Shown in pieces: positions 25,037-34,403 of a stretch of 64,000 nucleotides of DNA (within the stretch, counting starts at the first letter, position 1; each line of letters starts with the position of its first letter). Origin of the DNA: Clostridium sp. CAG:452 (lineage in GTDB: Bacteria > Bacillota > Clostridia > TANB77 > CAG-508); NCBI GenBank assembly GCA_000434035.1, contig FR893522.1:108995-172994 (forward strand). Reading direction: 5' to 3'. The notes below the pieces were generated by a model. That model ran no database searches, had not been told where the DNA came from, and saw only the letters and a program-made list of their open reading frames with translations. The position numbers and the translations under genes are program-made.

Positions 25037-27679
25037 ATGGCTGATAAAAAAAGAAGAAGTAAAAAGACAAATAGAAAGGAAACCTTAAGCAAGGATTATA
25101 AAACAAAAAACAAAAAGCCACAAACAAATAAAAAGAAAACAATAAAAAAAGTTCTTATAATATTACTTTTAATAATACTAATACTAGCAGGAATAGCATT
25201 TGGAATAATGTGTGGAATAATTAAAGAAGCAAAACTAACAGCAAAAGATTTTGCAATTAAAAATGAAAATTCTATTGTACTAGATAAAGATGGTAACAAA
25301 ATTGCAGAATTAAGTGGAACTGAAAATAGAAAATATGTAAGTATTTCAGAAATGGCACCATATTTACCAGAAGCATATATAGCAATAGAAGATGAACGTT
25401 TCCGTGATCATATGGGAATTGATGTAAAAAGAACTTTTGCTGCAACAGTAAAGTATGCATTTAGTAAAATTGGAATTGGCTCTTCAAGTTATGGTGGTAG
25501 TACAATAACACAACAATTAGTAAAAAACACAACACAAGAAAAAGATAGAACATGGCAAAGAAAAGTAAAAGAAATGGCAAGAGCTTATTACATAGAAAAA
25601 GAATTATCAAAAGACCAGATTCTAGAATTATATTTGAACTTAATATTTATGGGAAATACATCTTATGGAGTTGAAGTAGGTTCAAACTATTATTTTTCTA
25701 AAAGTGCAAAAGATTTAGACTTAGCAGAATGTGCATTTTTGGCAGGAATAAATAACAGCCCAAACAGCTATGACCCATTTGTAGAAGATGAAGAACAAAA
25801 AGAAAAGAACCTAGCTAAAATAAAGAAAAGAACAAAAACAGTTATAGAAAAAATGCATGAACTTGGAAAAATAAATTCAGAAGAAGAGTATAAGCAAGCA
25901 CTTGAAAAAGTTGAAAATGGATTAACATTCCAAAAAGGTGCATCACTAGCAAATGTATATTCATATCATACAGATGCAGCAATATTACAAATAGAAAAAC
26001 AAATAATGGAAGAAAAAGACTTAACACGTGAAGCAGCAGAGCTATATCTATATGGTGGAGGATTTACAATTTATACAACACAAGATAGCAAAATACAAGA
26101 AACAATGAATGAAGAGATGCAAAAAGCAAAATATTTAAAAGCATCTAAAAAAGAAGCTGGTAAAACAGCACAAGCAGGTATGGTATTATTAGACCATAAG
26201 ACAGGTTATGTATTAGGCGTAATTGGAGGACTAGGAGAAAAAACGACATCAATGGGATTAAATAGAGGAACACAAGCAGTAAAACAAACAGGTTCTTCAA
26301 TGAAACCATTATCAGTAGTAGCACCAGGAATAGATAGTGGAAAAATTACAGCAGCATCAGTATTTGATGATGTGCCATATAAAAATTACAAAAACTATAA
26401 CTATTTTAAGGGATTACTTACAATAAGATATGCAATAGAAAGTTCTCAAAATATTCCAATGTTAAAAGCAATACAAGTAGTTGGAGTAGATAATTCACTA
26501 AAATTCTTAAAATCATTAGGATTTTCACACTTAGATGACGAAAAAGATAACAACATTGGTATAGCACTAGGAGGGTTAACCAATGGGGCAACTCCATTAG
26601 AGATGGCAGCTGCATATGGTGCAATAGCAAATGACGGTGTATATATTGAGCCAACATTCTATACAAAAGTAGTAGATGGAAACGGAAACACAGTGTTTGA
26701 ACCAAAACAAGAATCAAGAACAGTAATGTCAGCATCCGCTGCATATGTAGTAAAAGAAGTATTAACACAACCTGTAAAAAGTGGTACATCAACAACTTTA
26801 GCTATGTCTGGAATGAGTGTAGCTGCAAAAACAGGTACAACAAATAATGATTATGATAGATGGATGTGTGGATTTACACCATATTATTCTGCTGCAGTAT
26901 GGTATGGATACGACAAGAGCGAAACAGTATCAGGATGGTCTTTAAGCCCAGCAGGGCAAATATGGTCAGGTGTTATGAAACCAGCACATGCTAATTTAGG
27001 GAAAAGAACATTTGCACAAACAAAACCATCTGGAGTAGTTACTGCAAAAGTATGTAGAGACTCAGGATTACTAGTTACAGAAAATTGTGCAAATGACCCA
27101 AGAGGAGATAGAGGATATACAGAGTTCTTTGTTCAAGGAACAGCACCTACAAAACAATGCGAATGCCACGTAAAAGTAGATATATGTAAGGACACTGGAT
27201 TGCTTGCAAATGAATTTTGCCCAAATAAAGAAGCAAAAGTATTTATAACAAGACCAAACAGCGATACAGATACAGCTTGGAAAAGTGCAAAAGATGCAGA
27301 ATATATGTTAACAATAAAAGACACTTGCACACTCCATAAGGAAGCTCCAGATACAGTAAAACCAGAAATAAAATTAAATGGTAATGCTACAATAACAATA
27401 AAATTAAACGAAAAATATGAAGATCCAGGAGCAACGGCAAGCGATAATAAAGATGGAAATATAACAGATAAAATTAAGATGTCTGGAAAAGTAGACACAA
27501 GCAAACCTGGAACATATACAATAACATATACAGTAGAAGATTCATCTGGAAATAAGACAACAGTAACTAGAACTGTTATAGTAAAAGGAAAAGATAGCAC
27601 AGGAGGAAACACAACAGAAGGAAATACAACTGGTGGCGAAAATAATAACACAGTTGAAAACAAAGTAAATAATGAATAA
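25037..27679 (+). CDS. Class A penicillin-binding protein with Ig-like tail
   Basis: The 880-residue protein has a basic N-terminus and one membrane helix (residues 38-62). A GT51 glycosyltransferase domain follows (EDERFRDHMGIDVKR; SYGGSTITQQLVKN). The transpeptidase has SxxK in GSSMKPLS, SxN in SSQN, and KTGT. A C-terminal Ig-like DUF5011-type domain (about residues 775-850, PGTYTITYTVEDSSGN) and a Thr/Gly/Asn-rich tail follow. It builds and cross-links peptidoglycan outside the membrane. AGGAGG precedes the ATG. The extra Ig domain is not universal in the family and may bind the wall. Confidence 0.96.
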   Translation: MADKKRRSKKTNRKETLSKDYKTKNKKPQTNKKKTIKKVLIILLLIILILAGIAFGIMCGIIKEAKLTAKDFAIKNENSIVLDKDGNKIAELSGTENRKYVSISEMAPYLPEAYIAIEDERFRDHMGIDVKRTFAATVKYAFSKIGIGSSSYGGSTITQQLVKNTTQEKDRTWQRKVKEMARAYYIEKELSKDQILELYLNLIFMGNTSYGVEVGSNYYFSKSAKDLDLAECAFLAGINNSPNSYDPFVEDEEQKEKNLAKIKKRTKTVIEKMHELGKINSEEEYKQALEKVENGLTFQKGASLANVYSYHTDAAILQIEKQIMEEKDLTREAAELYLYGGGFTIYTTQDSKIQETMNEEMQKAKYLKASKKEAGKTAQAGMVLLDHKTGYVLGVIGGLGEKTTSMGLNRGTQAVKQTGSSMKPLSVVAPGIDSGKITAASVFDDVPYKNYKNYNYFKGLLTIRYAIESSQNIPMLKAIQVVGVDNSLKFLKSLGFSHLDDEKDNNIGIALGGLTNGATPLEMAAAYGAIANDGVYIEPTFYTKVVDGNGNTVFEPKQESRTVMSASAAYVVKEVLTQPVKSGTSTTLAMSGMSVAAKTGTTNNDYDRWMCGFTPYYSAAVWYGYDKSETVSGWSLSPAGQIWSGVMKPAHANLGKRTFAQTKPSGVVTAKVCRDSGLLVTENCANDPRGDRGYTEFFVQGTAPTKQCECHVKVDICKDTGLLANEFCPNKEAKVFITRPNSDTDTAWKSAKDAEYMLTIKDTCTLHKEAPDTVKPEIKLNGNATITIKLNEKYEDPGATASDNKDGNITDKIKMSGKVDTSKPGTYTITYTVEDSSGNKTTVTRTVIVKGKDSTGGNTTEGNTTGGENNNTVENKVNNE

Positions 27680-27687
27680 GAAACTAA

Positions 27688-27708
27688 TAGGCGCACATTG
27701 TGCGCCTA
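27688..27708 (+). terminator. GC-rich hairpin after PBP gene
   Basis: TAGGCGCACA and TGTGCGCCTA form an almost loop-free palindrome in an AT-rich gap. No T run follows, so it may be a weak terminator or processing site. Confidence 0.45.
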
Positions 27709-27735
27709 TACATGTAAAAGAAAAGGAGAAATAAA

Positions 27736-28218
27736 ATGTCTAAAAGAAGTAATTATATAAGCTGGGATGAATATTTTATGGGAATAGCATTACTTTCAGG
27801 AGAAAGAAGCAAAGATCCAAATTCACAAGTAGGAGCATGTATAGTAAGCCCAGACAATAAAATTTTATCTATAGGATATAATGGTTTCCCAATTGGTTGT
27901 TCAGATGATGAAATACCATGGGACAGAGAAGGGGATTTTGTAGACACAAAATATCCATACGTATGTCATTCTGAATTAAATGCAATACTAAATTATACAG
28001 GTTCAACACTAAAACAAAGTAGAATATATGTTACTTTATTTCCATGTAATGAATGCGCAAAGGCAATTATACAATCTGGAATTAAAGAAGTAATATATAT
28101 GAGTGACAAATATAAAGATACAGACTCAGTAAAGGTATCTAAAAAGATGTTAGATATGGCAGGAGTAAAATATACTCAATACAAATCAAAGGGCGTAAAA
28201 TTAGAATTAGATTTATAA
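27736..28218 (+). CDS. dCMP deaminase / ComE operon protein 2-like deaminase
   Basis: The 160-residue protein has the zinc-binding cytidine deaminase signatures CHSELNAILN (HAE-type with His and Glu) near residue 82 and PCNECAKAIIQSG near residue 105. Allosteric and substrate residues match dCMP deaminases (SKDPNSQVGACIV). It would make dUMP from dCMP for dTMP synthesis. AAAGGAG precedes the ATG. It ends at a strong terminator. Confidence 0.92.
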   Translation: MSKRSNYISWDEYFMGIALLSGERSKDPNSQVGACIVSPDNKILSIGYNGFPIGCSDDEIPWDREGDFVDTKYPYVCHSELNAILNYTGSTLKQSRIYVTLFPCNECAKAIIQSGIKEVIYMSDKYKDTDSVKVSKKMLDMAGVKYTQYKSKGVKLELDL

Positions 28219-28229
28219 TAAAAACAAAA

Positions 28230-28265
28230 AATGAGGCGAAAAGGAATGTTCCTTTTTGCCTCATT
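28230..28265 (+). terminator. Intrinsic terminator after deaminase gene
   Basis: AATGAGGC then AAAAGGAA pairs with TTCCTTTT then GCCTCATT, with one bulge. The -35 box of the next promoter begins inside it. Confidence 0.8.
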
Positions 28266-28292
28266 GCATTTTATTTGAATATACGGTATAAT
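28264..28292 (+). promoter_or_regulatory. Sigma-A-type promoter of the 61-aa ORF
   Basis: TTGCAT and TATAAT with a 17-base spacer, 34 bases before the GTG start. Confidence 0.6.
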
Positions 28293-28325
28293 ATTATTAT
28301 CTTACATAGAGGGGAGGTTTCCCAG

Positions 28326-28511
28326 GTGTTTGATTCTTTCGTGAGATTTTTTCACATAATGGAGAACATGTTTTCACGAGAGACTGCGATACTGATGGTC
28401 ATCGCATTAATACTTGCAAGTATTTTAAGTGCAGTAAACGCAATAGGCGTGCGCGATAGCACTATAAAGAAAACAGGTAAAGATACGTGGACTATCTTTA
28501 AATATCGTTAA
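28326..28511 (+). CDS. Small membrane protein with atypical codon use
   Basis: The 61-residue frame starts at a GTG with GGGGAGG about eight bases before it, and has one hydrophobic helix (about residues 20-38, AILMVIALILASILSAVNAI). Codons such as CTG, GTC, GCG and CGC are much more common than in the neighbours, suggesting a different origin or strong constraint on the RNA. The family is not recognised. It has its own promoter and is followed by a 40-base perfect palindrome. Confidence 0.55.
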   Translation: MFDSFVRFFHIMENMFSRETAILMVIALILASILSAVNAIGVRDSTIKKTGKDTWTIFKYR

Positions 28512-28551
28512 AACAAAAGATAAAGAAAACAAAAAAGGAGTTTAAATATAG

Positions 28552-28591
28552 AAAGAGGTATTTGAATTATATAATTCAAATACCTCTTTCA
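28552..28591 (+). terminator. 40-base perfect palindrome
   Basis: GAAAGAGGTATTTGAATTAT is followed directly by its exact reverse complement. It would form a 20-bp extended hairpin. It ends with CTCTTTC and no T tract. Confidence 0.65.
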
Positions 28592-28687
28592 CTATATAAT
28601 TAAATTATTCCAATATATCTATTGTAAAAAGAGGTAAACTAGTATAAAATATGTAAGTACAAATAGAGATGATATTTGGAGGTAAAC

Positions 28688-29753
28688 ATGAAACTTGTAG
28701 ATGAAAGTAATTTAGAAAAATATAATGAATTTTTAAAAAAACATGATAGATGTAATTTTCAACAATCAATAGAATGGGGAAAAGTAAAAGCACCTGCTTG
28801 GAAAAATGAAATTGTTCTAGCAGAAGATAAAGACGGAAATATAATAGGTTCAATAAGTGTATTAATAAGAAAAATACCTATTTTCGGAAATTTAATGTAT
28901 TCATCAAGAGGACCGGTTTGCGACATACACAATAAAGAAGTACTAGAACAATTAACAAATGGACTAAAAGAACTTGCAAAAAAATACAATGCATTTGTTT
29001 TAAAAATTGAACCAGATATAAAAAGTGATGACCAAGAATTTAGAAAAATAGTTACAGAACTAAAATATAAAATAAAAGATGATGCTAAAAATTTTAGTGA
29101 AGAAATTCAGCCAAGATATGTATTTAGACTAGACATAAAAGGAAAAACAGAAGATGAAATATTTAAGGCATTTCATCAAAAAACTAGATACAATGTAAGA
29201 CTAGCAACAAAAAAAGGCGTGGTTGTAAAAGAAGGAACAAGAGAAGATTTAAAAGACTTTCATGAAATAATGAAAGTAACAGGAAAAAGAGATGACTTTA
29301 TTATAAGACCATTGGAATACTTTCAAAAAATGTATGATGAATTAGGAAAAGATCATGTAAAACTTTTAATGGCATATTACGAGGACAAGCCAATATCACG
29401 GAATATTTGATATAGACTATGGAAACAAAGTATGGTATTTATATGGCGCAAGTAGCAACGAACATAGAAACTTAATGCCAAATTATTTATTACAATGGGA
29501 AGGAATAAAATATGCATTAAGCCAAGAAAAAGACATTTATGATTTTAGAGGAGTTTCAGGAGTTTTAGACGAAACACATCCTCAATATGGTTTATACAGA
29601 TTTAAAAAAGGATTCAATGCAGAATTTACAGAATTTATTGGCGAAATATACTTTGACTTTAAACCATTTGTATACAAAACTTATAAAGTATCAGAAAAAA
29701 TATTTAAAAAGACAAGAGGTTTTATAAGAAGATTAAAAGGAGAAGTTAAATGA
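28688..29753 (+). CDS. FemAB-type peptidoglycan bridge transferase, with one CGG recoding site
   Basis: The reconstructed 354-residue protein has two GNAT-like halves typical of FemAB/MurM: FQQSIEWGKVKAPAW near the start, YSSRGPVCDI, then KTRYNVRLATKKGVVVKEG and, after the frame change, SGIFDIDYGNKVWYLYGASS and GVSGVLDETHPQYGLYRFKK near the C-terminus. These enzymes add amino acids to lipid-linked peptidoglycan precursors using aminoacyl-tRNA. The frame changes at CGG 29399; the zero frame stops three codons later. The alanine racemase-like gene overlaps its stop, fitting a cell-wall operon. The ATG at 28688 has a GGAGG site; the ATG at 28676 is weaker. Confidence 0.88.
29399..29401 (+). other. 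CGG +1 recoding site in femAB-like gene
   Basis: In-frame CGG A after codon TCA. Reading GGA as Gly238 continues SGIFDIDYG. Unshifted reading hits TGA after AAT ATT. Confidence 0.85.
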
Positions 29754-30871
29754 AATCATTAATAATAAATAAAAATGATTTGAGACATAATATAAATGTA
29801 ATAAAAAAACTAGCAAAAGTAGATATTCCAGACGACAATGGAAACACATATAAAATAATTGGAGTAGTAAAAGGAAATGGCTATGGATTAGGACTTATAG
29901 AGTACTCTAACTTTTTAGTAGATAATGGAATAGAAACTTTAGCAATAGCAACAGTAGAAGAGGCAATAGAACTAAGAAAAGCAGGAATAAAAGAAGATAT
30001 ATTAATGCTTTCTTCAACAAGTATAGAATCAGAAATACAAGAACTAATAGAGAATGACATAATACTAACAATAGGTTCAAAAGAGTGTGCAGATATTGTA
30101 AATAAGCTAAGCAAAAAAGCAGACAAAAAAATAAGAGCGCATATAAAAATAGACACAGGCTTTGGAAGATATGGATTTATATACAGTGATATTAGAACAA
30201 TAGTAGAAACCATAAATTCTTTAAAAAGTGTTTCAATAGAAGGAATGTATTCACATTTTTCTTTGGCATATTATAAAAATAATAAATGGACAATAAAACA
30301 ATTTAATAGATTTATGGAAGTAGTAGAAGCATTAAAGCTAAATGATATAAATATACAAACATTGCATATTTGTAACTCACCAGCATTTTTAAATTACCCA
30401 AACATGCACTTGAATGGAGCTAGAATTGGTTCTGCATTTTTGGGAAGAGTAGATGCAGATATAAATGTAGGACTTAAAAAAATAGGAAAATTAAAATGCA
30501 GTATAGAAGAAATAAAAATAGTTCCAAAAGGGTTTAATATTGGATACTTAAATAGTTATAAAACTAAAAAAGAAACAAGAATTGCAATTGTGCAATTAGG
30601 TTATATAGAAGGATTTAATATAGGTACAAGGCAAGATATGTTTAGATTTGTAGATAAATTAAGAAATCTATCGCATAGCATAAAGAGCTTTTTCAAAAAG
30701 CAAAATCTAAAGGTTACAATAAATGATAAAAAGTACAATATAATCGGAAAATTGGGAATGTATCATATGGCAATAGATATTACAAACAGTGATGTAAAAA
30801 TAGGCGATTTTGCATATTTAGAAGTTAATCCACTATATATAGATAGCAAAATAGAAAGGAAGTATGTATAA
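29750..30871 (+). CDS. Alanine racemase-like PLP protein
   Basis: The 373-residue protein has the fold-III PLP barrel with the Lys motif VVKGNGYGLG (about residues 37-46), IKIDTGFGRYGF and the conserved HICNSPAFLNYP and GARIGSAFLG. The C-terminal domain reads LGMYHMAIDITN where typical Alr has the C-M-D-Q motif, so the catalytic partner region is altered. It may be an amino-acid racemase of different specificity, or inactive. The start overlaps the preceding stop by four bases, so it is coupled to the FemAB-type gene. Cell-wall function is inferred. Confidence 0.8.
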   Translation: MKSLIINKNDLRHNINVIKKLAKVDIPDDNGNTYKIIGVVKGNGYGLGLIEYSNFLVDNGIETLAIATVEEAIELRKAGIKEDILMLSSTSIESEIQELIENDIILTIGSKECADIVNKLSKKADKKIRAHIKIDTGFGRYGFIYSDIRTIVETINSLKSVSIEGMYSHFSLAYYKNNKWTIKQFNRFMEVVEALKLNDINIQTLHICNSPAFLNYPNMHLNGARIGSAFLGRVDADINVGLKKIGKLKCSIEEIKIVPKGFNIGYLNSYKTKKETRIAIVQLGYIEGFNIGTRQDMFRFVDKLRNLSHSIKSFFKKQNLKVTINDKKYNIIGKLGMYHMAIDITNSDVKIGDFAYLEVNPLYIDSKIERKYV

Positions 30872-31865
30872 AATGGAACAAAAGAAGATACCATTTTTTA
30901 AAAAATTAAAAAATGCAATAGTAAATTTTGATGAATATCAAAATTTTTCCCAAGAAAAATTAGGGACAGCAATAAAGTACTTTTTAAAACTAATGCTTAT
31001 ATTTTCAATATTAATTTCTGCATTTTTAACAGCAAGACTTTATAAAGAAATAGAAACAGTAAAAACAAGTTTTACAGATGAATGTCCAGATTTTAGAATA
31101 GAAAATAATACATTAATAATAGATGGAGAAAACAAAAAATATGAAAAAGATTTTGGTTATGAAGCTTTGGGACTAATTATTGATTCAGAAAATACAGATT
31201 TAACAGAAGAACAAAATGGACAATATCAAAGAATAATTGCATTTTATAAAGATAAAATGGTTATGAAAACATTAGATACAAAAACTAGTATGACATATGA
31301 AGATATTAGCAAAAATCAAAATATAAATGGACTTTCAAAGCAGCAAATTTTAGATTATACCAATAGTAGTACAATGATACCTATATATATAACATTTTTT
31401 GTGATAACAATAGTATTTGGACTTATTGCATATTCAATACAAATTCTTTTAGATATTTTCTTATTATCTATAATAGGACTTATAATGAGCAAGATAGCAG
31501 CTGTAAAACTAAAATATAAAGAAATATTTAATATGTCTATATATGCACTAACCTTATCAATTGTTTTATATTTAATATATATTTGCGTAAATATAACTAC
31601 TGGATTTACAATAAAATATTTTGATTTAGCATATGAGATTATTTCTTATATATACATTATAACAGCAATATTAATGATTAAATCAGATTTAATTAAACAA
31701 CAAATAGAAATAGGCAAAATAGTAGAAGAGCAAAAAAAAGTAAGAGAAGAAAAGAAACAAGAAGATAACGAAGAAGAAAAACCAAAAGAGGACAAAGAAG
31801 AAAAGAAAGAAAAAAAGGATAAAGAAGAAAAAGAACCAGAGCACCCAGAAGGAAGCCAAGCATAA
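30864..31865 (+). CDS. DUF1189 membrane protein
   Basis: The 333-residue protein has a conserved N-terminus (PFFKKLKNAIVNFDEYQNFS) and five or so membrane segments, typical of DUF1189, with a large loop after the first. The C-terminal 50 residues are a Lys/Glu-rich tail. It overlaps the end of the racemase gene and is followed closely by ftsH. The family has no established role. The start used overlaps the racemase stop; an in-frame ATG nine bases later is possible. Confidence 0.8.
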   Translation: MYKMEQKKIPFFKKLKNAIVNFDEYQNFSQEKLGTAIKYFLKLMLIFSILISAFLTARLYKEIETVKTSFTDECPDFRIENNTLIIDGENKKYEKDFGYEALGLIIDSENTDLTEEQNGQYQRIIAFYKDKMVMKTLDTKTSMTYEDISKNQNINGLSKQQILDYTNSSTMIPIYITFFVITIVFGLIAYSIQILLDIFLLSIIGLIMSKIAAVKLKYKEIFNMSIYALTLSIVLYLIYICVNITTGFTIKYFDLAYEIISYIYIITAILMIKSDLIKQQIEIGKIVEEQKKVREEKKQEDNEEEKPKEDKEEKKEKKDKEEKEPEHPEGSQA

Positions 31866-31892
31866 TAAAGAAGCAAAAGGAGAGTAGAGAGA

Positions 31893-33683
31893 ATGAAAGA
31901 CAAACCAAAAAATAATGATAAACTACTATATCTAATTTTAGGAATTATAACAGTAATTTGTGTAGTATTAATTACAATATTAACATTAAATAATGGAGCA
32001 GATACAAAAGAAAATTTAGAATTGGCATACACAGATTTAATTAAAAAAATAGACAACAAAGAAGTAGAAAAGGTAGAAATGACAGTTGGAAGTACTACCG
32101 TTAAAGTAAAATTAAAAAATGAAGAGAAAGAAAAAAAGACAATAGTTCCAAGTACACAAGCATTTATAGAATTAATACAAGAACAAGTAAAAAACAATAA
32201 TGAAATAGAATTAATTCAAAAACCAGAAAATGCTTTGCTAAAAATTTCTCAAACATTAATTACATTTTTACCAACAATAATAGTATTAATATTATTTATA
32301 TTGATATTTAAGATGCAAGGGCTTGGCGATAAAGGAAAAGTTTATGATGCAGAAAGCAACAAAGATACAAACACAACATTTAAAGATGTTGCAGGTTTGG
32401 ACGAAGAAAAGAACGAATTAATCGAAGTAGTAGACTTTTTAAAAGAACCAAAAAAATTCCAAGAGATGGGTGCAAAAATACCAAGAGGAATACTTTTATG
32501 TGGAAAGCCAGGTACAGGTAAAACATTAATAGCAAAAGCAATTGCAGGAGAGGCAGGAGTACCATTTATATCTATGAGTGGTTCAGAATTTATAGAAATG
32601 TTTGCTGGTCTTGGAGCATCAAGAGTAAGAAAATTATTTGAAAAAGCAAAAAAAATAGCTCCATGTATTATATTTATAGACGAGATAGATGCAATAGGAG
32701 CAAGAAGAACAAATGCAAGTGGAGCAGAGAGCGAAAACAATCAAACACTAAATCAATTACTAGTTGAAATGGACGGTTTTGATACTAACGAAACAGTAAT
32801 AGTTCTTGCAGCAACAAACAGACCAGAGATGCTAGATAAAGCATTATTAAGACCAGGAAGATTTGATCGTCAAATTACAATAGCAACACCAGATGCAAGA
32901 GGTAGAGAAGAAATATTAAAAATACACGGAAAAAATAAAAAATTTGCAGATGATATAGACCTAAAGAATATAGCAGAAGACACAGCTGGATTTACAGGAG
33001 CAGAACTTGCTAATGTATTAAATGAAGCAGCAATTGTAGCAACAATAAATAAACACAAAAAAATACAAATGAGTGATTTAGAAGAGGCTGTAAAGAAAGT
33101 TACAGTTGGATTAGAAAAACATAGTAGAGTTATATCAGACAAAGATAAAAGACTAACAGCATATCACGAAGCAGGACATGCAATAGTTAGCAAATTCTTA
33201 GAAACACAAACAGATGTAAAAGAAGTTTCTATAATCCCAAGAGGACTTGCTGGTGGGTACACAATGTATAAAACAAACGAAGACAAATACTATATATCAA
33301 AAACAGAAATGGAAGAAAAACTAATTGCACTTTTAGGTGGAAGAGCAGCAGAAAAAATAGCACTAAATGATATTTCAACAGGAGCAAGCAATGATATAGA
33401 AGTGGCAACAGAAATTGCAAAAGATATGGTTACAGTATATGGAATGAGTGATACAGTAGGACCAATATGCTTAAAACAAAAAGAACCATACGAAAATAGA
33501 ATTTTAGGAGAAAATATAGATGATGTAATAGGTGCAGAAGTAAAAAGAATGATAGATATAGCATACAAAAGAGCACAAGAAATAATACTTGCACATATGG
33601 ATAAATTACAACAAGTAGCAGAAAGACTATTAGAAAAAGAAATTATCTCAGCAGAAGAATTTGAATCATTTTTCCAAGAATAG
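31893..33683 (+). CDS. ftsH: ATP-dependent zinc metalloprotease FtsH
   Basis: The 596-residue protein has two membrane helices (residues 10-30 and 113-135), an AAA domain with Walker A GKPGTGKT near residue 206, FIDEIDAIGARR, the second region of homology ending RPGRFDRQI, and the zinc site HEAGHA near residue 427. The pore loop reads FIEMFAGLGASRVR rather than FVEMFVGVGASRVR. FtsH degrades membrane and short-lived cytosolic proteins. GGAGAG precedes the ATG. It closes the cell-wall gene cluster and has a strong terminator. Confidence 0.98.
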   Translation: MKDKPKNNDKLLYLILGIITVICVVLITILTLNNGADTKENLELAYTDLIKKIDNKEVEKVEMTVGSTTVKVKLKNEEKEKKTIVPSTQAFIELIQEQVKNNNEIELIQKPENALLKISQTLITFLPTIIVLILFILIFKMQGLGDKGKVYDAESNKDTNTTFKDVAGLDEEKNELIEVVDFLKEPKKFQEMGAKIPRGILLCGKPGTGKTLIAKAIAGEAGVPFISMSGSEFIEMFAGLGASRVRKLFEKAKKIAPCIIFIDEIDAIGARRTNASGAESENNQTLNQLLVEMDGFDTNETVIVLAATNRPEMLDKALLRPGRFDRQITIATPDARGREEILKIHGKNKKFADDIDLKNIAEDTAGFTGAELANVLNEAAIVATINKHKKIQMSDLEEAVKKVTVGLEKHSRVISDKDKRLTAYHEAGHAIVSKFLETQTDVKEVSIIPRGLAGGYTMYKTNEDKYYISKTEMEEKLIALLGGRAAEKIALNDISTGASNDIEVATEIAKDMVTVYGMSDTVGPICLKQKEPYENRILGENIDDVIGAEVKRMIDIAYKRAQEIILAHMDKLQQVAERLLEKEIISAEEFESFFQE

Positions 33684-33695
33684 AATAACAAGAAA

Positions 33696-33728
33696 GACCG
33701 AGGAGTAAAATGCCCTCGGTTCTTTTTT
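33696..33728 (+). terminator. Intrinsic terminator of ftsH
   Basis: GACCGAGG pairs with CCTCGGTTC-type sequence and six T follow. Confidence 0.85.
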
Positions 33729-33730
33729 AA

Positions 33731-33857
33731 TATACTAGGAAATTTCTCATTTCCTAGTATATTAAAATGCTATAATCGCTATTGCCTTTGAGATTTCCTC
33801 ATTACATTCGGAAACTCAAATCGGCGAGAACAAAGGGCGACTAAAGTCGCTTTGTTC
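33731..33857. repeat. 127-bp three-hairpin repeat, copy A
   Basis: It holds ATATACTAGGAAAT/ATTTCCTAGTATAT, TTGAG..TTCC/GGAA..CTCAA and GAACAAAG..CGACT/AGTCG..CTTTGTTC hairpins. It differs from the copy at 57771 at one base. It lies directly after the ftsH terminator; the rest of the gap to 33927 has no gene. Confidence 0.92.
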
Positions 33858-33926
33858 AACTAAAATTGTCAAAAAGGTTGACAAACGGAGCAGGATGAAT
33901 TAAAATAGAAGGAGAGGAGGAAGAAA

Positions 33927-34403
33927 ATGGAAAAAGAATTATTAAAAAAGTTAGAAGAAACAGGAAGAATACAAGATGTAAGTGAAGCTTTTAAAGAATT
34001 TCCAGCAGAAAATGAATGGCATAAAGGAAAAATAGAGTCATTTTTAGAAGAAGAAAAGGAAGTATATGACCAATATAATGTTGGGGACATTGTATTTGTT
34101 AAAGAATACTTATATAAAAATGGAAAAAAAGGAACAAACCATCTATTTGTAATAATAGAAAAGGATAATTATGCAGTACCAATAGAATATTTTACAATGC
34201 TTATATCGTCCCACTTAGACAAATTAAAATTTAGTACAAATAAACTTTTGTTAAAAGATGAATTAAATAAATTAAAGAGAGACAGCATTGTAAAAACTGA
34301 TGTGATATATAAAGTAAAAAACGAAGATATAGAATTTAAAATTGGAGAAGTAACAGAGGAAACTGTATTAGAATATAAAAAGAACCTAGAAAAACTTTTT
34401 TAA
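33927..34403 (+). CDS. PemK/MazF-like protein with helical N-terminus
   Basis: The 158-residue protein has an N-terminal helical part (about 45 residues) and a C-terminal part with VGDIVFVKEYLYKNGKKGTN, then HLFVIIEKDNYAVP and LNKLKRDSIVKTDVIYKV. That order resembles PemK/MazF-type SH3-like barrel proteins, where a Lys/Arg-Ser-Ile-Val stretch is typical. Catalytic residues cannot be confirmed by eye. No separate antitoxin gene is adjacent, so the helical part may be built-in. It converges with and slightly overlaps the pseudouridine synthase gene. Toxin function is unproven. Confidence 0.55.
   Translation: MEKELLKKLEETGRIQDVSEAFKEFPAENEWHKGKIESFLEEEKEVYDQYNVGDIVFVKEYLYKNGKKGTNHLFVIIEKDNYAVPIEYFTMLISSHLDKLKFSTNKLLLKDELNKLKRDSIVKTDVIYKVKNEDIEFKIGEVTEETVLEYKKNLEKLF

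Noticed and set aside
33731..33857. CRISPR array
   Set aside because: There is a single unit with internal hairpins, not regularly spaced repeats, and no cas genes.
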